Source: Panaeolus papilionaceus
Taxonomy: Eukaryota > Basidiomycota > Agaricomycetes > Agaricales
Direction: 5' to 3'
NCBI GenBank assembly: GCA_015501605.1
Contig: JADNRZ010000020.1
Location: forward strand, 744,001 to 808,000
DNA length: 64,000 bases
Made by a program: the position numbers and the translations under genes. Of this stretch, positions 12,899 through 25,258 are shown piece after piece (within the stretch, counting starts at the first letter, position 1; each line of letters begins with the position of its first letter). The notes below the pieces were generated by a model, which worked only from the letters and a program-made list of their open reading frames with translations, did not search any database and was not told the DNA's origin.

Positions 12899-15800
12899 AT
12901 GGCAAGAGAGATCCAAGTCCTCTCTTCAAGCCAACCAACAGCAATAGCTCCTGCAAAGGTTAATATTGCTCATGTGTAAGTCATTATTCGTTAACATAGA
13001 TTAACATTTCAACTAATTAAACTGCTTAATTGTTAGACAACTAAGGGACTTGATCATCTGTCCTCGACAAGCAGGTGTGGTCAACTATGTTCAACAGAAA
13101 ACCATAGTAGAGCATGATCTACGGAATCCTGACTCTGTAAGTTCAGTATCTTAACCCATGGAAACCATTCCCCAACGCCCGAGTCTTTGTCATGACTTGC
13201 GTTCCAATCGCCCCTCACTTCCCACTCGATCCCGTTTTAACCTCGCTAACACATCGCAACGCTGATAGGCACCACGACCACTGGCTACGCTATCATTCAC
13301 TCCTAACTCACTCACGTATCTACCCGTGAACAATAACGACACTCTCATCGCAGCAGGCGGCCAAGATGCCGAGATCCACCTTTCACTGCACACCCCATCT
13401 TCCGCCACAGCTTCATCACACCCAGCCTCTTCATCACCGTCATCACAAAAGGGGTCCACACGCAAGGTCTGGGACTTTGAAGACCGTCCCCCGGGCTCGA
13501 TCAACAACTCGGTGTTCTTGTCCTCCCTCAGCCTTACTCGCTCTAATCAATCTAGTCTGGAACCCCGGGTGGGTATCAGCAACAATGATGCTACAGTCAG
13601 ACTCTACGATGTACCCATGCGGGTACGAAACAGTGGGAGGAAATTATTGGAAGTTGGAAAAGTGGGCTTTGATGTCCCGATTAATCACTGTACGTCCCGT
13701 TTTTCTGCATATGGCTCATTTCTGTCATTTCCTGTCGACGACGGAGTATGCTCGGTGCTGGGCGTCTACATCTTCCTTATTGAACACCTCATCTAATCAT
13801 TGATTCCTTTCTCTATAGCCTCGATTTCACCGGACGGTCGGACCTTGATATCTGTGGGAGACTCGAACAAGGTTTACTTTCACCATATGTCTGGAGGCTC
13901 ATACATCACATTTACTCCTATCATGACCCTGACCATCCCTGCACCCATTACCCCACCTTCGTCACCAGTCGCTTATTACACTTCTGCGGCCCTAGCTGCT
14001 TCTTTCTCGACTGCCTTTTCACGAGACGGGAGCAAGTTTGCTGTGGCGTCGCAGGAAGGCGTCGTTGCGGTGTGGGATGTCCGATGTACTTCGAGCCCGC
14101 TCAAGACGTTCCAATCGGAACGCGTGCGGAGTGCGGAGTTGGGAGCGGGTGGGAGGGGCGTCGGTGCCGGTTCGTCGTCAACTTATGATGCTACTGGAAC
14201 GCTGCACGGTGGGAATGGAGGTGCTTCGGATTGGCTTTCTGATGATCCTTGGGAATGGACGCGTGGGACGAAGGCGCCGGGGTGGTGCGTCCGCAGTGTT
14301 AAATTCAATACTGCGCATGAGCAGGCGGATGTGGGCGGCCGGGGCAGAGAGGTTATGGTATTCTCCGAGGTTGGTTCTTCCTTGCTCCTCTTGCTTTCTT
14401 TACATTTTCTCCCTTCTTTGCCGGTTTACCCTTCTTCCTTCGAAGTTTTTATATGCAATGCTTAAAAAAGGTTGCGGTACTTCCATATTGATCATCTGAT
14501 CTATTCTTTCGAATTGAATTGAAAGGCGGCATGGTGCTGATAATGATGCTGATGCTGATTTATTTATTTTTACTCTCGTATAGCACACCTCGTTGATCCA
14601 TATCGTCGACGCGAGGACATTCGAGACGGATGAAGTCATTCGTGTTCCGACGATTAACAAGGCGCATGGGGCACGATTGATCCATCATTCGAGGACCAAT
14701 TCGGCATCTGCCGCAGAGACGAGTCGCCGACCTTCTGCAACCACCACCAACACCGCTACTGGCACTTCTACAACGCGCCCAGGTGCTCGACAATCACGGA
14801 CAGGTTCAGGCCCAGTGTTTGCCTCTGTATTGGATCGAGCCGACCCCGATGCAAGACGGAGGAGTATCATGGATGTTCTTGATTCGATTCGACACTCTGA
14901 TCCTGTGATTTTACCGCCTCCACAACCACAGCTTGTACAGACGAGACCGAGGACGCCTCGTGTGCCGTCTGGTGATAGTGCTGCGAGTATTGGTTCTGGA
15001 TCTGGGATGGGCAGAGATAGCAGGTCGACGGCTGATATCATTCGTGCCCTCGATGATGCCTTTAGGATCCCTATGCCTTCTACGTCACCCTCTCGACCCG
15101 CTGTCTCTCCATCATCGAACACAGCTGGTCCTTCGAGAGTCCTACAACCCCAGTCTCCCACCACTGGTACTTCCACATCCCCTATCGGCACAAGATCAGG
15201 ATTGGGAGCAATACCACTGCCAGCTCCCGTATCGATACAGACGACCGGTCGGAGCGCGTCGAGTGGGTCGAGTGGGTCCGGGTCTGGGAGGAGCAATTCT
15301 GCGTATTCGCCGCCTGCGAGTATTGGCGATTCGACGTGGAGGACGTTGGGTGGGGGGTCGTGGGCACCGGGGCGGGGGTGGTCGGCCGCGAATGCTGCTA
15401 CGAGTGCCAGTGCCAGTGCCAGTGCCAGTGGGGGTACGGGTGCGAGTGGTACGACGGTGTTGGAGAGGACGAGTGCGGTTCGGGATACGCCGTATGTGGT
15501 TGGACATACCCGACAGAGAGATGAGGAAGAGCAGAGGGAGAGGGAGCGCGAGCGGGAGGTGGAGCATCGCGAACGGGAGAGGCAGCGCGAGAGGGAGTGG
15601 GAGGTTGAAAGGGATAGGCTGTATAATGAGATGATGGAAAGACGGGATAGGGAGCGAGATATGGATATGGAGCATCATGATGATGTGGATGCGGAGGGGG
15701 AGATTGATGTAGACGTTGAGGAAGGAGACCAGCAGAGTATATTGTTGATTCCGGATTTGGGAGACCGCCAGCTTTCGAGAGAGGTTAGGGCGTTGTTGAA

Positions 15801-17039
15801 TGGTGCGGGTGCGGGTGAGGGTACAGGACGTGCGAGGTCGAGCTCGAGAGATCGTCAGGACGCGGAGGGCGAGGAGTGGGTGAGTGGATACTCGAGTTGG
15901 GAGCAGTGGGGAATAGACTCGGGGTTGGTAGAGAGGACATCGGAGGTCTACCCTGAAGCCATCAATTTCGAACGCGACTTTGGACAGTGGTTCCATCCGA
16001 CTCTGCCGCTTGATATCCCATCGACGACCACAACGACAACTACGACATCGATGGGCGGACCACGAATTATCTCCACGGGTACTAATGGGAGGGGACCGTT
16101 GACACGGGAAGAAAGGCGTCGCGTGGTTGTGGTCGAGACGTCTTCGGATGAAGATGAACCCGGGCCGTCGAATGCGGGACTTAGGAGGAGGAGAAGGAGG
16201 GGGCAGATGGCTCCTGGTGGTGGTGGTGGTGGTGGTGGTGCCTCGCGGTACCCTGTGTATGCGGTGCCTATGGCCGTGGATGATGAAAACGTGGAAGAGA
16301 GGGATAATCTCCGGCGGTTTGTCGCGGCACATCAGGCCGACGATGCTATGGATGTTGATTCAGATAGTATGAGCGAGGGAGTTGCAGGTCGTATTGATGT
16401 CGTTCCTGCTCCTCCTCGAAATACTACTAGTGCCGATATGGACGAAGACTGCATTTTTGTGGATGGGGAGAACGACCCGCTTCCGACGATCTTGCGCGTA
16501 CCTGGGAATGGAATCGCGGTCGGTGATAACGAAGAAGAGGAAGAATCCGAGTTCGATCTCCTCGATGACACAAACCAAGCCGGGGGACCTCCTCAGTTCC
16601 TCATCCGTGGTCGCTCACCCGACTCTGCTCCTTCGTCGCCCGACGACTTTGGGTTTGGGTTGTCCTCGTCTGACGTGTTCAGGCCTGCGTTCTCACCGCC
16701 CCCGCCTACTTCACCGTCCTCATCGCGGCGCGTGCGGATGTCTATACCCAAAGAAGCAGCTAATTATGGTACGACGCACCCCTCTGTGTCTGCGTCTTCG
16801 CAAGTGTATGGCCCCGCGCATACACACGCGCATGGGTTCGGGTATGGGTATAATTATGGGTACGGGTACGGGCCTGCGTATGGGTACCATGAGGATTTGG
16901 ATATTGGCGGCGTGTGTTTTGATCCGCGGGGGAGAAGATGTATGTGGTGGGCTCGACGGGGGATGAGTTTGGTGCGGTTGTGGAGTGGAATGTGAAGGGG
17001 GCGGAGAAGAGGTGGTGGGTGGATGATGGTTGGCGATGA
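12899..17039 (+). CDS. WD40-repeat-type protein with disordered centre
   Basis: Exons: 12899-12975, 13037-13136, 13269-13689, 13819-14369, then 14584 to 16995 or 17039. The N-terminus (LRDLIICPRQAGVVNYVQQ) followed by WD-like blades (LIAAGGQDAEIHLS, GISNNDATVRLYDVP, SSISPDGRTLISVGDSNKVY, KFAVASQEGVVAVWDVR, VKFNTAHEQ, IHIVDARTFE) matches fungal WD-repeat proteins that carry the short DUF2415 segment; this link is from memory. Residues of roughly 400-1150 are low complexity: Ser/Thr/Gly runs, an Arg/Glu-rich stretch, an acidic region, poly-Gly and a Gly/Tyr-rich stretch. A final blade (DIGGVCFDPRG) is broken at the G5 run 16928-16932. As written the frame ends at 16995 (1186 aa). One extra G would continue it through YVVGSTGDEFGAVVEWNVKG to the stop at 17037-17039. 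Confidence 0.75.
15397..15430 (+). repeat. Short AGTGCC tandem repeat
   Basis: Repeats of a six-base unit encode alternating Ser and Ala in the disordered part of the WD40-type protein. It is a candidate length-variable site. Confidence 0.7.
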
Positions 17040-17699
17040 TGAGTTTTGTTGCATGACTCTTGTGGTTGTGGATTGTGTTTTCATGGGCTTCAGGTCCTGA
17101 TGTTTTGTCTCGCTTTCGTGCTTGTATATTCCTGTCTGTTTGTCTGTCTCTCCGTATGTCTGTTGTATCTTTTTATGTACCTTTTTTCTTCCCTCGCCGA
17201 TTCCCTTTCTCTCTTTCTCTCTCTTTATTCTCTTTGTTCTCATCGTGCCACCTATTATTTTCCTTCTCCGTTCAGTTATGAGTACCTGCGTCATATTTCT
17301 GATATTTTATCTGCACACCACTATCCAATCCCAGCACTATCATCACGATCATGGACTTGTCATCTGTACTATCTTTGTTTTTACCCCCAGCTCAAGTTAT
17401 TTACTTCATGTCGCTCATGCCCATTCATGCTTCTCATTTCCTTTCACCTAGTCTGGTCATTCATCGTTCTTACTTAATGCACATAAAATCAGAAAAATAA
17501 AATTGTACGTCGCGCTCTGGTCGAACTCGGGGGTATATGTAAGGATGTTTTAACAAATGCTAATCCGTGTATGATTGAATAAATAAATGTGTTGGTGTAC
17601 AATGTGATGATGATGAGGATAGGTTGAAAAGGCAATGAAATTTGTTGTTGGGACGACGATGGTATGTTGCAAATCCATATCCGAAAGTGTGTCAAACCC
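17040..17699. other. Convergent intergenic region
   Basis: Lies between the 3' ends of the rightward WD40-type gene and the leftward small gene. Its first half is T/C-rich, as expected for a 3' untranslated region. No gene or repeat is seen. Confidence 0.6.
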
Positions 17700-17990
17700 T
17701 TAATTCTTTTTCCTTCCTGACGCAGAACTCAACAATGCATTATGCATATCACCCGTATCAAAGTACCCTTCCGTGTCTGGCACAAATGTACGAGAAGGAT
17801 TACCCTTCTTTGTAGTCGCAGGTTTCTTCAGGTGACGATCATTCCCCGATAGCTGAAGAGCATTGGGAGGAAGTGGCAGTGGCGCAATGTACCCGAACGA
17901 CGAAACAGTAGGCGTTGGGGGTGGCGGACACGGTGGTGACGAGTCTGCGTGGATAGGCCAGGTAGTAGTAGTGCGTGTAGTAGACTGCAT
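17700..17990 (-). CDS. Small hypothetical protein (96 aa)
   Basis: Single-exon frame with Ser/Thr/Pro-rich N-terminal half and a more conserved-looking C-terminal half (KGNPSRTFVPDTEGYFDTGD) ending in basic GRKKN. There is no signal peptide or membrane segment. A TATA-like element at 18121-18130, about 130 bases upstream of the ATG, supports transcription. The function is not recognised. It could be a chance frame, but the composition of the C-terminal half and the promoter argue for a real gene. Confidence 0.55.
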   Translation of the reverse strand: MQSTTRTTTTWPIHADSSPPCPPPPTPTVSSFGYIAPLPLPPNALQLSGNDRHLKKPATTKKGNPSRTFVPDTEGYFDTGDMHNALLSSASGRKKN

Positions 17991-18120
17991 CTGCGCGTAG
18001 TGTGGTGTGGTGTGATGATATTGAAAAGTGGTGAAATGTTGAAGTGGCCGATGAAGAGATTAAACTTGTGCTCGTATGTGTGGATGTGGGTTTCTCAATA
18101 TTACGCTCATCATCACCCCA

Positions 18121-18130
18121 TTTATATAAA
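18121..18130 (-). promoter_or_regulatory. TATA box of the small gene at 17700-17990
   Basis: TTTATATAAA, palindromic, about 130 bases before the ATG of the leftward gene. The intervening leader contains no ATG-initiated long frame that would compete. Confidence 0.5.
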
Positions 18131-18678
18131 ACCCTCCCTGCACGCATTGTAAATCGCATACAGGGCTCAAAGTAACTAACTGCCCATTTAAGCCTGTGTT
18201 GTTGTTATACCACCCACAATGCACAGAGTCCGCTGCCTCGCTACAATTCCCCTTGTATTCCTTTTGTCCTCAGGAAGCACTAAAAGTGCGCATTCCCACA
18301 ACAACCGAATATGAGGCTGTATTTTTATGCCTATCTGACAATAACTGAGGGTGTTCAGTAAATGATGGATTCTATGGGTGTCAAATGTTAGTTTATTCTA
18401 TTACATGGTCTCTATGAATAGGAATGGAGGTGTGATTGCCCTTACAATAAGCAAATGAGTGGGGCAGTTGGAAAACGCTAACAACGGCGATACGATATCG
18501 GCGAACGTAAAGTGAGATCCATAGAGGAAAAAGCGGAACATAAACCTTGTCGGATTATAAAGACGGGCGGAGAAGTCGAGGGTTGCGAGCATGAAGATAC
18601 TGCCAAAAATGCGGTGAGGAGAGGGAATGGTTGTAATTAAACAAGGAGGGGGGCTGGGACAGCGTCCAATAAAGGACG

Positions 18679-21426
18679 TTAAGCAACAGGTTCATTCTCC
18701 TCAAGACCCTCCAGAGTGGCTTGTTGCTGCCACATGCTATAATACAAGCCCTTCTGCTTCATGAGTTCCTCGTGGTTGCCTTGTTCGACGACCTGCCCCT
18801 CTCTGAGAACAATGATGACATCTGGTAGAAATTCTCAATAAACAAGTCCTTGTACTAATAAAAAGTCAACAAAACCTACCTGCTTCAACGACCGTACGCA
18901 ACCTGTGCGCAATAAAAATGCTTGTACGGGCCTTGTCCAATAATGCTGTGTTGATGTTCTTCATGAGTTCATGTTCGGTATGGGCATCCAAAGCAGAGGT
19001 CTAAATAGTCAATTAATAAATATCCCCTTTCGTCCAAAAGAAATAGACAAGATGGCACATACCGCCTCATCAAAGAACAAAATAGGAGGATCCTTCAACA
19101 TAACTCTCGCCACAGCCAACCTCTGCTTCTCACCACCGCTAATCATCAAACCACGTTCTCCAACCATCGTCTTGAACCCTTCCGGTAACCTTGCAATCGC
19201 CTGATCCACATTCGCCTTACGAGTAGCCTCCATCACCTCCTCATCTGTCGCATCTAGTCTTCCATATCGCACGTTGTGCATTACATCAGCGTGGAAGAGG
19301 GGTGTATCTTGAGGAACGACACCGACAGACTTGCGCAACGATTCAATCTGGACCTCTTGGATGTTTTGTCCGTCGATAGAAATGGTACCCGACTGAGGGT
19401 CGTAGAACCTGTAAAGGAGGCGAACGACGGTGGATTTGCCGCATCCCGAGGGCCCAACAATGGCAACCTTCTTGCCAGCAGGTACCTCAAACGATAGGTT
19501 GCGAAAAATTAGTCGGTCTGGGTGATATCCGAAGGATACATTTTCAAAGCGGATTGAGCCCCCATTAAGGTGAAGCGGTTTAGCATCAGGTGCATCCTGA
19601 AAAAAAGAGGCATAATGAGTGGATGTGTGCGTTGCTGTGCAAGATTTATTTACCTTCTTGGGCGTGTTTTCTTCAACGAGCTTATAAAGCACCTCCATGT
19701 CCAAAAGATTTTGCCTCATCTCGCGATAAATTGTGCCGAGGAAATTTAGTGGCAGAGACAGTTGGAAGATCAACTGGTTGACCATGACCACGTCACCCAC
19801 CGTCATGGTGCCTATCGCAATTTAGTAATTTACTTCATAAAATTATTGCATCCCACTTACCATTTACAACGCCTTGACAAGCCAAAAACATGGCCATTGT
19901 CAATGCACTGGAGAAAATGACGTTCTGTCCAGAGTTGAGGAAAGCGAGAGAGGTGGTGACTTTGACTGATGATTTTTCGTATGATGCGAGGTGCTTGTCG
20001 TATTGCGCAATTTCGAATTTTTCATTGTTAAAGTGCTGTTGTTAAACTGTTAGACGCTGGTGACATTGAAAAAGCAACCATTCAAACCTTGACAGCCTCA
20101 AAGTTGATCAAGGAATCGACTGCCACCGTAGCAGCTTTGTTATCGGCCTTGTTGGCGTCGCGTCGGAAATGGGTCCTGAGAGGAAGAACGTCAGATCACG
20201 AAATTCAGTAAAAGGCTTATTATGATCTAACCTCCAAGATGTTGTCCGGACAGTGAACCAGGTGTACGTTGCCATAGCTAGAACCGTGATCGCTGCAAAG
20301 TCCCAACCAAATTTGTAAGTCTAAATGAACATAAGCGTAATGACCACAATTGTAGGCACTGCGTCGTACCAATATGCCGCAAACCATGGTTATTTCCAAC
20401 GCAGTTGGCGCAATTCTGAAAAGGATAGCCTGTAGCAGGAAACTTATGCCTCTGGAAATGGTTGTCAGAAACAGTTGTGACAAAATTAGAGTACACTTAC
20501 TTGGTACCACGGTCAATGGCGCGCGTTAGCCCTCCAGTTTGCCTGCTTAGGTGGAACTTCAAGTCCAAATTCAAAAGATGCTCAAATGTCTCTCGTGCGA
20601 CTTTGCGAATGGCACGTTGACCAATGTTAGCAAAGACAGCGTTCAAGAGTTCCCCTGAGAGTGTAGCCCCGATTCTAGCAGCACCATCTGCAAGAGCGTC
20701 AGTTTACAAATTGACTAGGTCAACGAGAAGGCTTACAGCCCAAAATCAAAGAACCAGCCAATATCCAGACAGTGGATGAATCCGTTATTTCAACGTTCAT
20801 GGAATCAATTATTGATTTGAAGATTTGCGGAACTTGAACGTTAAGAACCTAATCGCACATTCGTTAATGAAAAAGAGCCAATAAAGATTCATGCGCACTT
20901 TCGCAGATACGAGAAGAGCAAGTCCCAATAGAACCGTCGCTCTTGTCTTCCAATCATTCTTGGGCCACACGTTGATGATGAGCTTCTTAATGATGGCCCA
21001 GTCACTTCTGCGTTGCTCCGCTTTTGTAGGATGTTGGTCTTCAGTAGGCTTTGTTGATGGACTGGGAGGAATGGAGGTGGGTGGAGGTGAAGGTATGGTC
21101 GTTTGTACCGGTGTGGTATGTGGCTTAGGCCCTTCTGTCGACCCCGCCGTATGCTTGAAGGTCCGGCGACAGTTCAGAAATGGTGAATTGGTTGCGAGAA
21201 GCCGACTCGGTGTCGGCACAGAGGAATGGCACCCAATGGTCCTGAGATCTCTTTTACTACATGACGCTGCAGCCGTTGATAGGTATCGTTTGTTCACAAG
21301 TAATAGGGATCTACAGTTCGCAGAATTACTTCTTGCGATGGAACGTCCCATAGTTGAGGACCATGTCCGTGAAGGCTGTACCACACGACGTGTGGCAAAC
21401 CCAATAGATGGACCAAGAAAGGCCAT
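18679..21426 (-). CDS. ATM1: Mitochondrial iron-sulfur ABC transporter Atm1
   Basis: Half-size ABC exporter of the mitochondrial inner membrane that exports a sulfur-containing compound needed for cytosolic iron-sulfur proteins and iron sensing. Eleven exons: 21426-20899, 20848-20737, 20687-20501, 20451-20370, 20320-20232, 20175-20088, 20035-19861, 19811-19654, 19596-19063, 19000-18880, 18821-18679; 738 aa. The N-terminal ~80 residues are Arg/Ser-rich and poor in acids, fitting a mitochondrial targeting sequence. The membrane domain includes the diagnostic [19 protein letters not shown]. The nucleotide-binding domain has Walker [10 protein letters not shown] (~521-529), signature ISGGEKQRL (~625-633) and Walker B PILFFDEA (~644-651) followed by TSALD, then the His switch in FIAHRL. 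All introns are 50-78 nt. Nothing is missing. Identification is secure. Confidence 0.95.
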
Positions 21427-22401
21427 AATCCCCGAGTCCTGAATCTACCTGTTAGAAACACAGGTGAAAGCTATTGACAAGTGTGTCTGTTCAATTAGAA
21501 AACCGTCCTGAGCAGAGTAGATCCAGGTTCCACACACCTTGAAATACCAAAATGTCACTAGTGATGGCTACCTATTCAAGGCCAATGTTGCCCGATAGAA
21601 GCCGCCCGAGTGGGTATATCCCAGAAAACGAGATGAGGGGGGAAGGTGGGAGAGAATGATAATTACATATGGCGTCGTTGAGCGCCTTGTGCTCATCGGG
21701 TCGGCTGTCGAGCCCATCATCGGAGCTGAACACATGACGTGCTTAACGCCCTTAATAGGCAATCAATGATCTAATCAGATAAGCCCACCATCCATATTTG
21801 CACCAGTCTCTCAGTTATCGGCGCCCGAGCCACGGTTTGATTATTCAGTATTCGCATTTGGGAATCTATTCGTACAATGATATTCGCATGAATGCGATAT
21901 TACTGGGTATAGCAGATGCAGGGGGAACCCCACACAAGTGACAACATTTCTAGGGGTTTGTTGTGTTTCTGGAGCTGTGGTACTGGCTGAGAAACTGATA
22001 AAAACCACAAATCTGCACAAATCCCAAAAACATACTATGAAGTGTGAGTTTCTGGGAATTTTCTCACCCCCAAGGACGGAGCAGGTCATCCCGAGGTCTC
22101 GTTTTTGATGATGGCGCAAAATATATATGAAAAACGAGTTTATTGTACAATTCAGCGCGTTGATTATGAAAACGATAGACTAGGTGACATCGCTCTTCTC
22201 GGCGCCTAAACGGAGTTGCAGGCCAAGGATAGAATTGGGCATCTTATCTCATCACAAAATCAGCTCGCATACTCGTGTTAATGGCTGACGAGAGAGGTGA
22301 TATCTTAGAGACAATAGGAACCTCAAGGAGCGAAGGGCAGGAACACGACAATGTGTCTCCGAGTCTTAAACCGCCGACCCATGGCTTGGTACTATCAAAC
22401 T
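21427..22401. other. Intergenic region
   Basis: Upstream of ATM1 and downstream of the leftward F-box gene. No supported coding sequence, repeat or RNA gene. Confidence 0.6.
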
Positions 22402-23783
22402 TTAGAAGTAATCTACATCTGCACATTCCAAAAATTCCAATTTGATGTGCCTGTCCCCTAACCTTGACCCTAACTCCTGGCGAGCAGTATTCAGATAATG
22501 CTCGACAAGAGGACTCGGTGCCTGCGCCAGTCTCGTGCTCCCTATGTGCAGCGCCACTGTCGTCAAACAGGGAAACCTGTCTTTATCACAAACCACAGCT
22601 GCTGTGCGCTCCCACTCTGTCGCCAGATGGACTTCGCCATGATCTGGCGGAGCATGAATGATGAGCCGGAGGGTGGTGAGTGTGTTGAGTGAAAATGCGG
22701 AAGACAGTGTGTCGAATTGAAGAAAGTTGGCGACGTCATGGAATACGGCGTACGCTTCAGGTTGCCATACCACGGTGAGGGTTTGTAACGTGTCTTTCAA
22801 ACTAGCTAGGGCGGGGATAAATAGAGACCCCGAGCCTTTAAAGGGGCCATGAGAGAACGCAGAACCTGTGACAAGAGACCTCTCAACAACATTCAAGAAT
22901 AAGCAACAGGTTCAAAATACGCACTCGTCAATGTGAGGCTCTTCAAATTCTTTGTCTGGAAGAGGATTGGCCATGCTAAATCCTGTGATCCTTTATTCAT
23001 CCGCCCAAAATGCAGAGAAGTTAAGGATGCAAGATCGACAGCTGGCAGTCCATCTCGATTTCGAAGTCCAATGAGCTCCTGGACCATTTCATGAATACCA
23101 TGTCTCAGGACGAGTATCTTGAGAGGAATAATGACCCTTGATGGCGCGTCCAACTGTAGCGAGCGCTGCCCCCGAGGACGTACGTCCCAACCGACTGCGT
23201 CTAGATAATGCAACGTCTTAAGGTGACTGGCCAGGTCCAAAATCGGTATTCCTATAATGCGAAAGATGTGCAAATTATGCAAAGCTGGCGATTTGATTAT
23301 GTCTAGTAAACACCGCTGAATCGTGGCCGACAAGGTACCGAATTCGACCCTTGTGTTGGAATAAAGCTTGAACCACTCGATCTGATTCAGCATCAGGGTA
23401 TCCAAAACGCTTCCTACCGCTTCCCACCATTGGTCGACATACGCGCTATTAAAATCTTCGAGCACCATGACACCTAAACGCCGTACATATCGCGCGATCT
23501 GGGGTTTACGAGCAACGATTTCTTTGAACCGAGTGACGGATATCCTGCACTGAGGGTCATATCGGTCCGGCTGCAAACACCACTCTGCATCGTTGTGATA
23601 TTGTTTCAATATTAAAGCAAGATATATACACCCATAGAGGTGAGGTTCGCAGATGGCGGCTATGGTTGATGAGACAAGGTTACATGCCTTCAACGTTCTG
23701 ATATCCGGCCCTCCTGGATCTGTCGCCAAGATTCCAAAAATATAGTCAAATAGCTCTGTAGGTACTTTCATCGTTGTCGACAT
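22402..23783 (-). CDS. F-box protein, family member 1
   Basis: 440-residue F-box-like protein; F-box proteins link Skp1-Cullin ligases to substrates. Exons 23783-22925 and 22865-22402. The F-box-like part opens the protein (VPTELFDYIFGILATDPGGPDIRTLKACNLVSSTIAAICE), followed by RYVRRLGVMV and weak leucine-rich segments. The single intron (donor GTGCGT, acceptor CACAG, phase 1) lies after SLTLT, at the same place and with the same first-exon length (859 nt) as the copy at 52154. I start at the ATG at 23783; an upstream TTG is not used. The C-terminal part is the most divergent in the family. The substrate is unknown. Confidence 0.8.
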
Positions 23784-24525
23784 CTTCAAATCTGTAAATG
23801 ACTAGATGGTGGAAGTCGTCCTAGTGACTATGCGTAATGACTCGGGGTGAAAAGAGTGAAGAGAATTCAGTATCCGATGAAAACGTCAGGAAAGCACGAT
23901 CTCTCGTGTTTGACTGTGCTTGGCAATGGCATTGGCACTTACAAGCAGCCCCTAATGCCTGCAAGCGCTTCAGTGATCATGGCTTTCTACAAGCCGAAGG
24001 TTCGACGGTCACAATTTCACAAGATAATAGAAGAAGGGGCCGCAGATAATTGTTGATACTGAGCTCTAGTGACGTCGAAGTCCATCGCAGACGTGCCGTT
24101 GTACCCTCCTACAGATAAAAAGATACAAGTCCAGATACCAGACGAGGCCAAGTGGCGTGCGCATAGGCAATCACTCCGACAACATGCACAACTAGTCCGA
24201 GTCAACTGAAAAAAGTGAGAAAGTGATCCATCATTTTGTCTCTTTTCGGCAATGCAATCTTTTCAAATAAAGGTAGGCTTTCGGATAGAATGGCAATCAG
24301 AAATAACGTTAACATTGTGCGTCTTATGAAAGGCTAACGCGACGTAGGAAGCGCTAAGGCGAATCACAGTCTCATTCGGCATGCATGACTTTGTATAAAT
24401 GCACTCGATGATGCTCTTTTACAAGCAACCAGTTACCCAACTGTAACTTTCTCGCCACTTGACGCTAACGAGAGAGCAGCGTGAATCCCAGTCACTTCGA
24501 GTGTTGCTCTGCTCCCGATACGGCA

Positions 24526-25258
24526 ATGGCATCACATCTTGGGCCTAGCAACTCGAAATCTCTGCCAACACTCACCGAATGGTCTAGAACACATATCAAA
24601 AGCATTTTCGAAGCAGAGACCCACGAACAAGCCATGCAGGCCGTCGAAAACACATTCGCAGTCTCGGTTTACGATAGTATAACCGGGGCAGACCGTACAA
24701 TCGCGGAAATTAAGATGTTTGTCACTTCGGTCCGCAGTGAGGCGCCTGCAGGACTGAAAGTTGAATGGTTGAATTCTATCGAAGCATCGGCGGACTCAAA
24801 CAATAGGGTGAGCATAATCTTTTGACACTATTCATCCCAATTGAATTATAACGAAACGGACACACAATATAGAACGGCGCCTTCGGGGGGTTTTACATCG
24901 TTCGAGGCCTCCAAAAAGTCTCGCCCAACGAGAACGAGGTCCACGAATATGTGCGGCATAAAGCAGTGACAGTACGGTATGTGAATCTCATTGGTTGATA
25001 TATAGAACATACATTCTCCCCGCACTCCTCCGTCGACGTGATGTGAGAGAATATCCACATGTTTGCGTCCCTATAGAAAGGGGCTCTCCGAGAGTCAAAC
25101 ACGGAGCGAGAAGAGCGGAAGAATATTCAGGATTGCCAGAAGCTGACCGGTCGTATTCTAGGATTGAATCACAGCCCCACTCCGATAACGACACAGAACA
25201 GGATACTCGACGGATCGTCATGCTGGGACTCGTCGCTGCGGATATTCCTGTGGCATGA
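24526..25258 (+). CDS. Small hypothetical protein (160 aa)
   Basis: Exons 24526-24807, 24873-24976 and 25162-25258. The protein reads as a compact single domain: SLPTLTEWSRTHIKSIFEAE, QAMQAVENTFAVSVYDSITG, then NGAFGGFYIVRGLQKVSP and a C-terminal RRIVMLGLVAADIPVA strand. The order of a helical half followed by long strands is like the SnoaL/NTF2-type cone fold often seen in small fungal proteins, but this is inference. The last acceptor (TATTCTAG at 25161) was chosen because it joins AVTV-R to IESQ in frame and drops a basic stretch of poor quality; the resulting 185-nt intron is long. Alternative acceptors within 25000-25080 remain possible. Confidence 0.6.

Noticed and set aside
15196..16332. 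378-codon minus-strand frame opposite the WD40-type gene
   Set aside because: It mirrors the low-complexity coding sequence on the plus strand; the Arg/Pro/Ile-rich translation is typical of a shadow frame.
24995..25160. Extra coding segment of the small gene at 24526
   Set aside because: It is open, but the only acceptor that would include it fully gives a 29-nt intron. The segment also breaks the natural join between AVTVR and IESQ.
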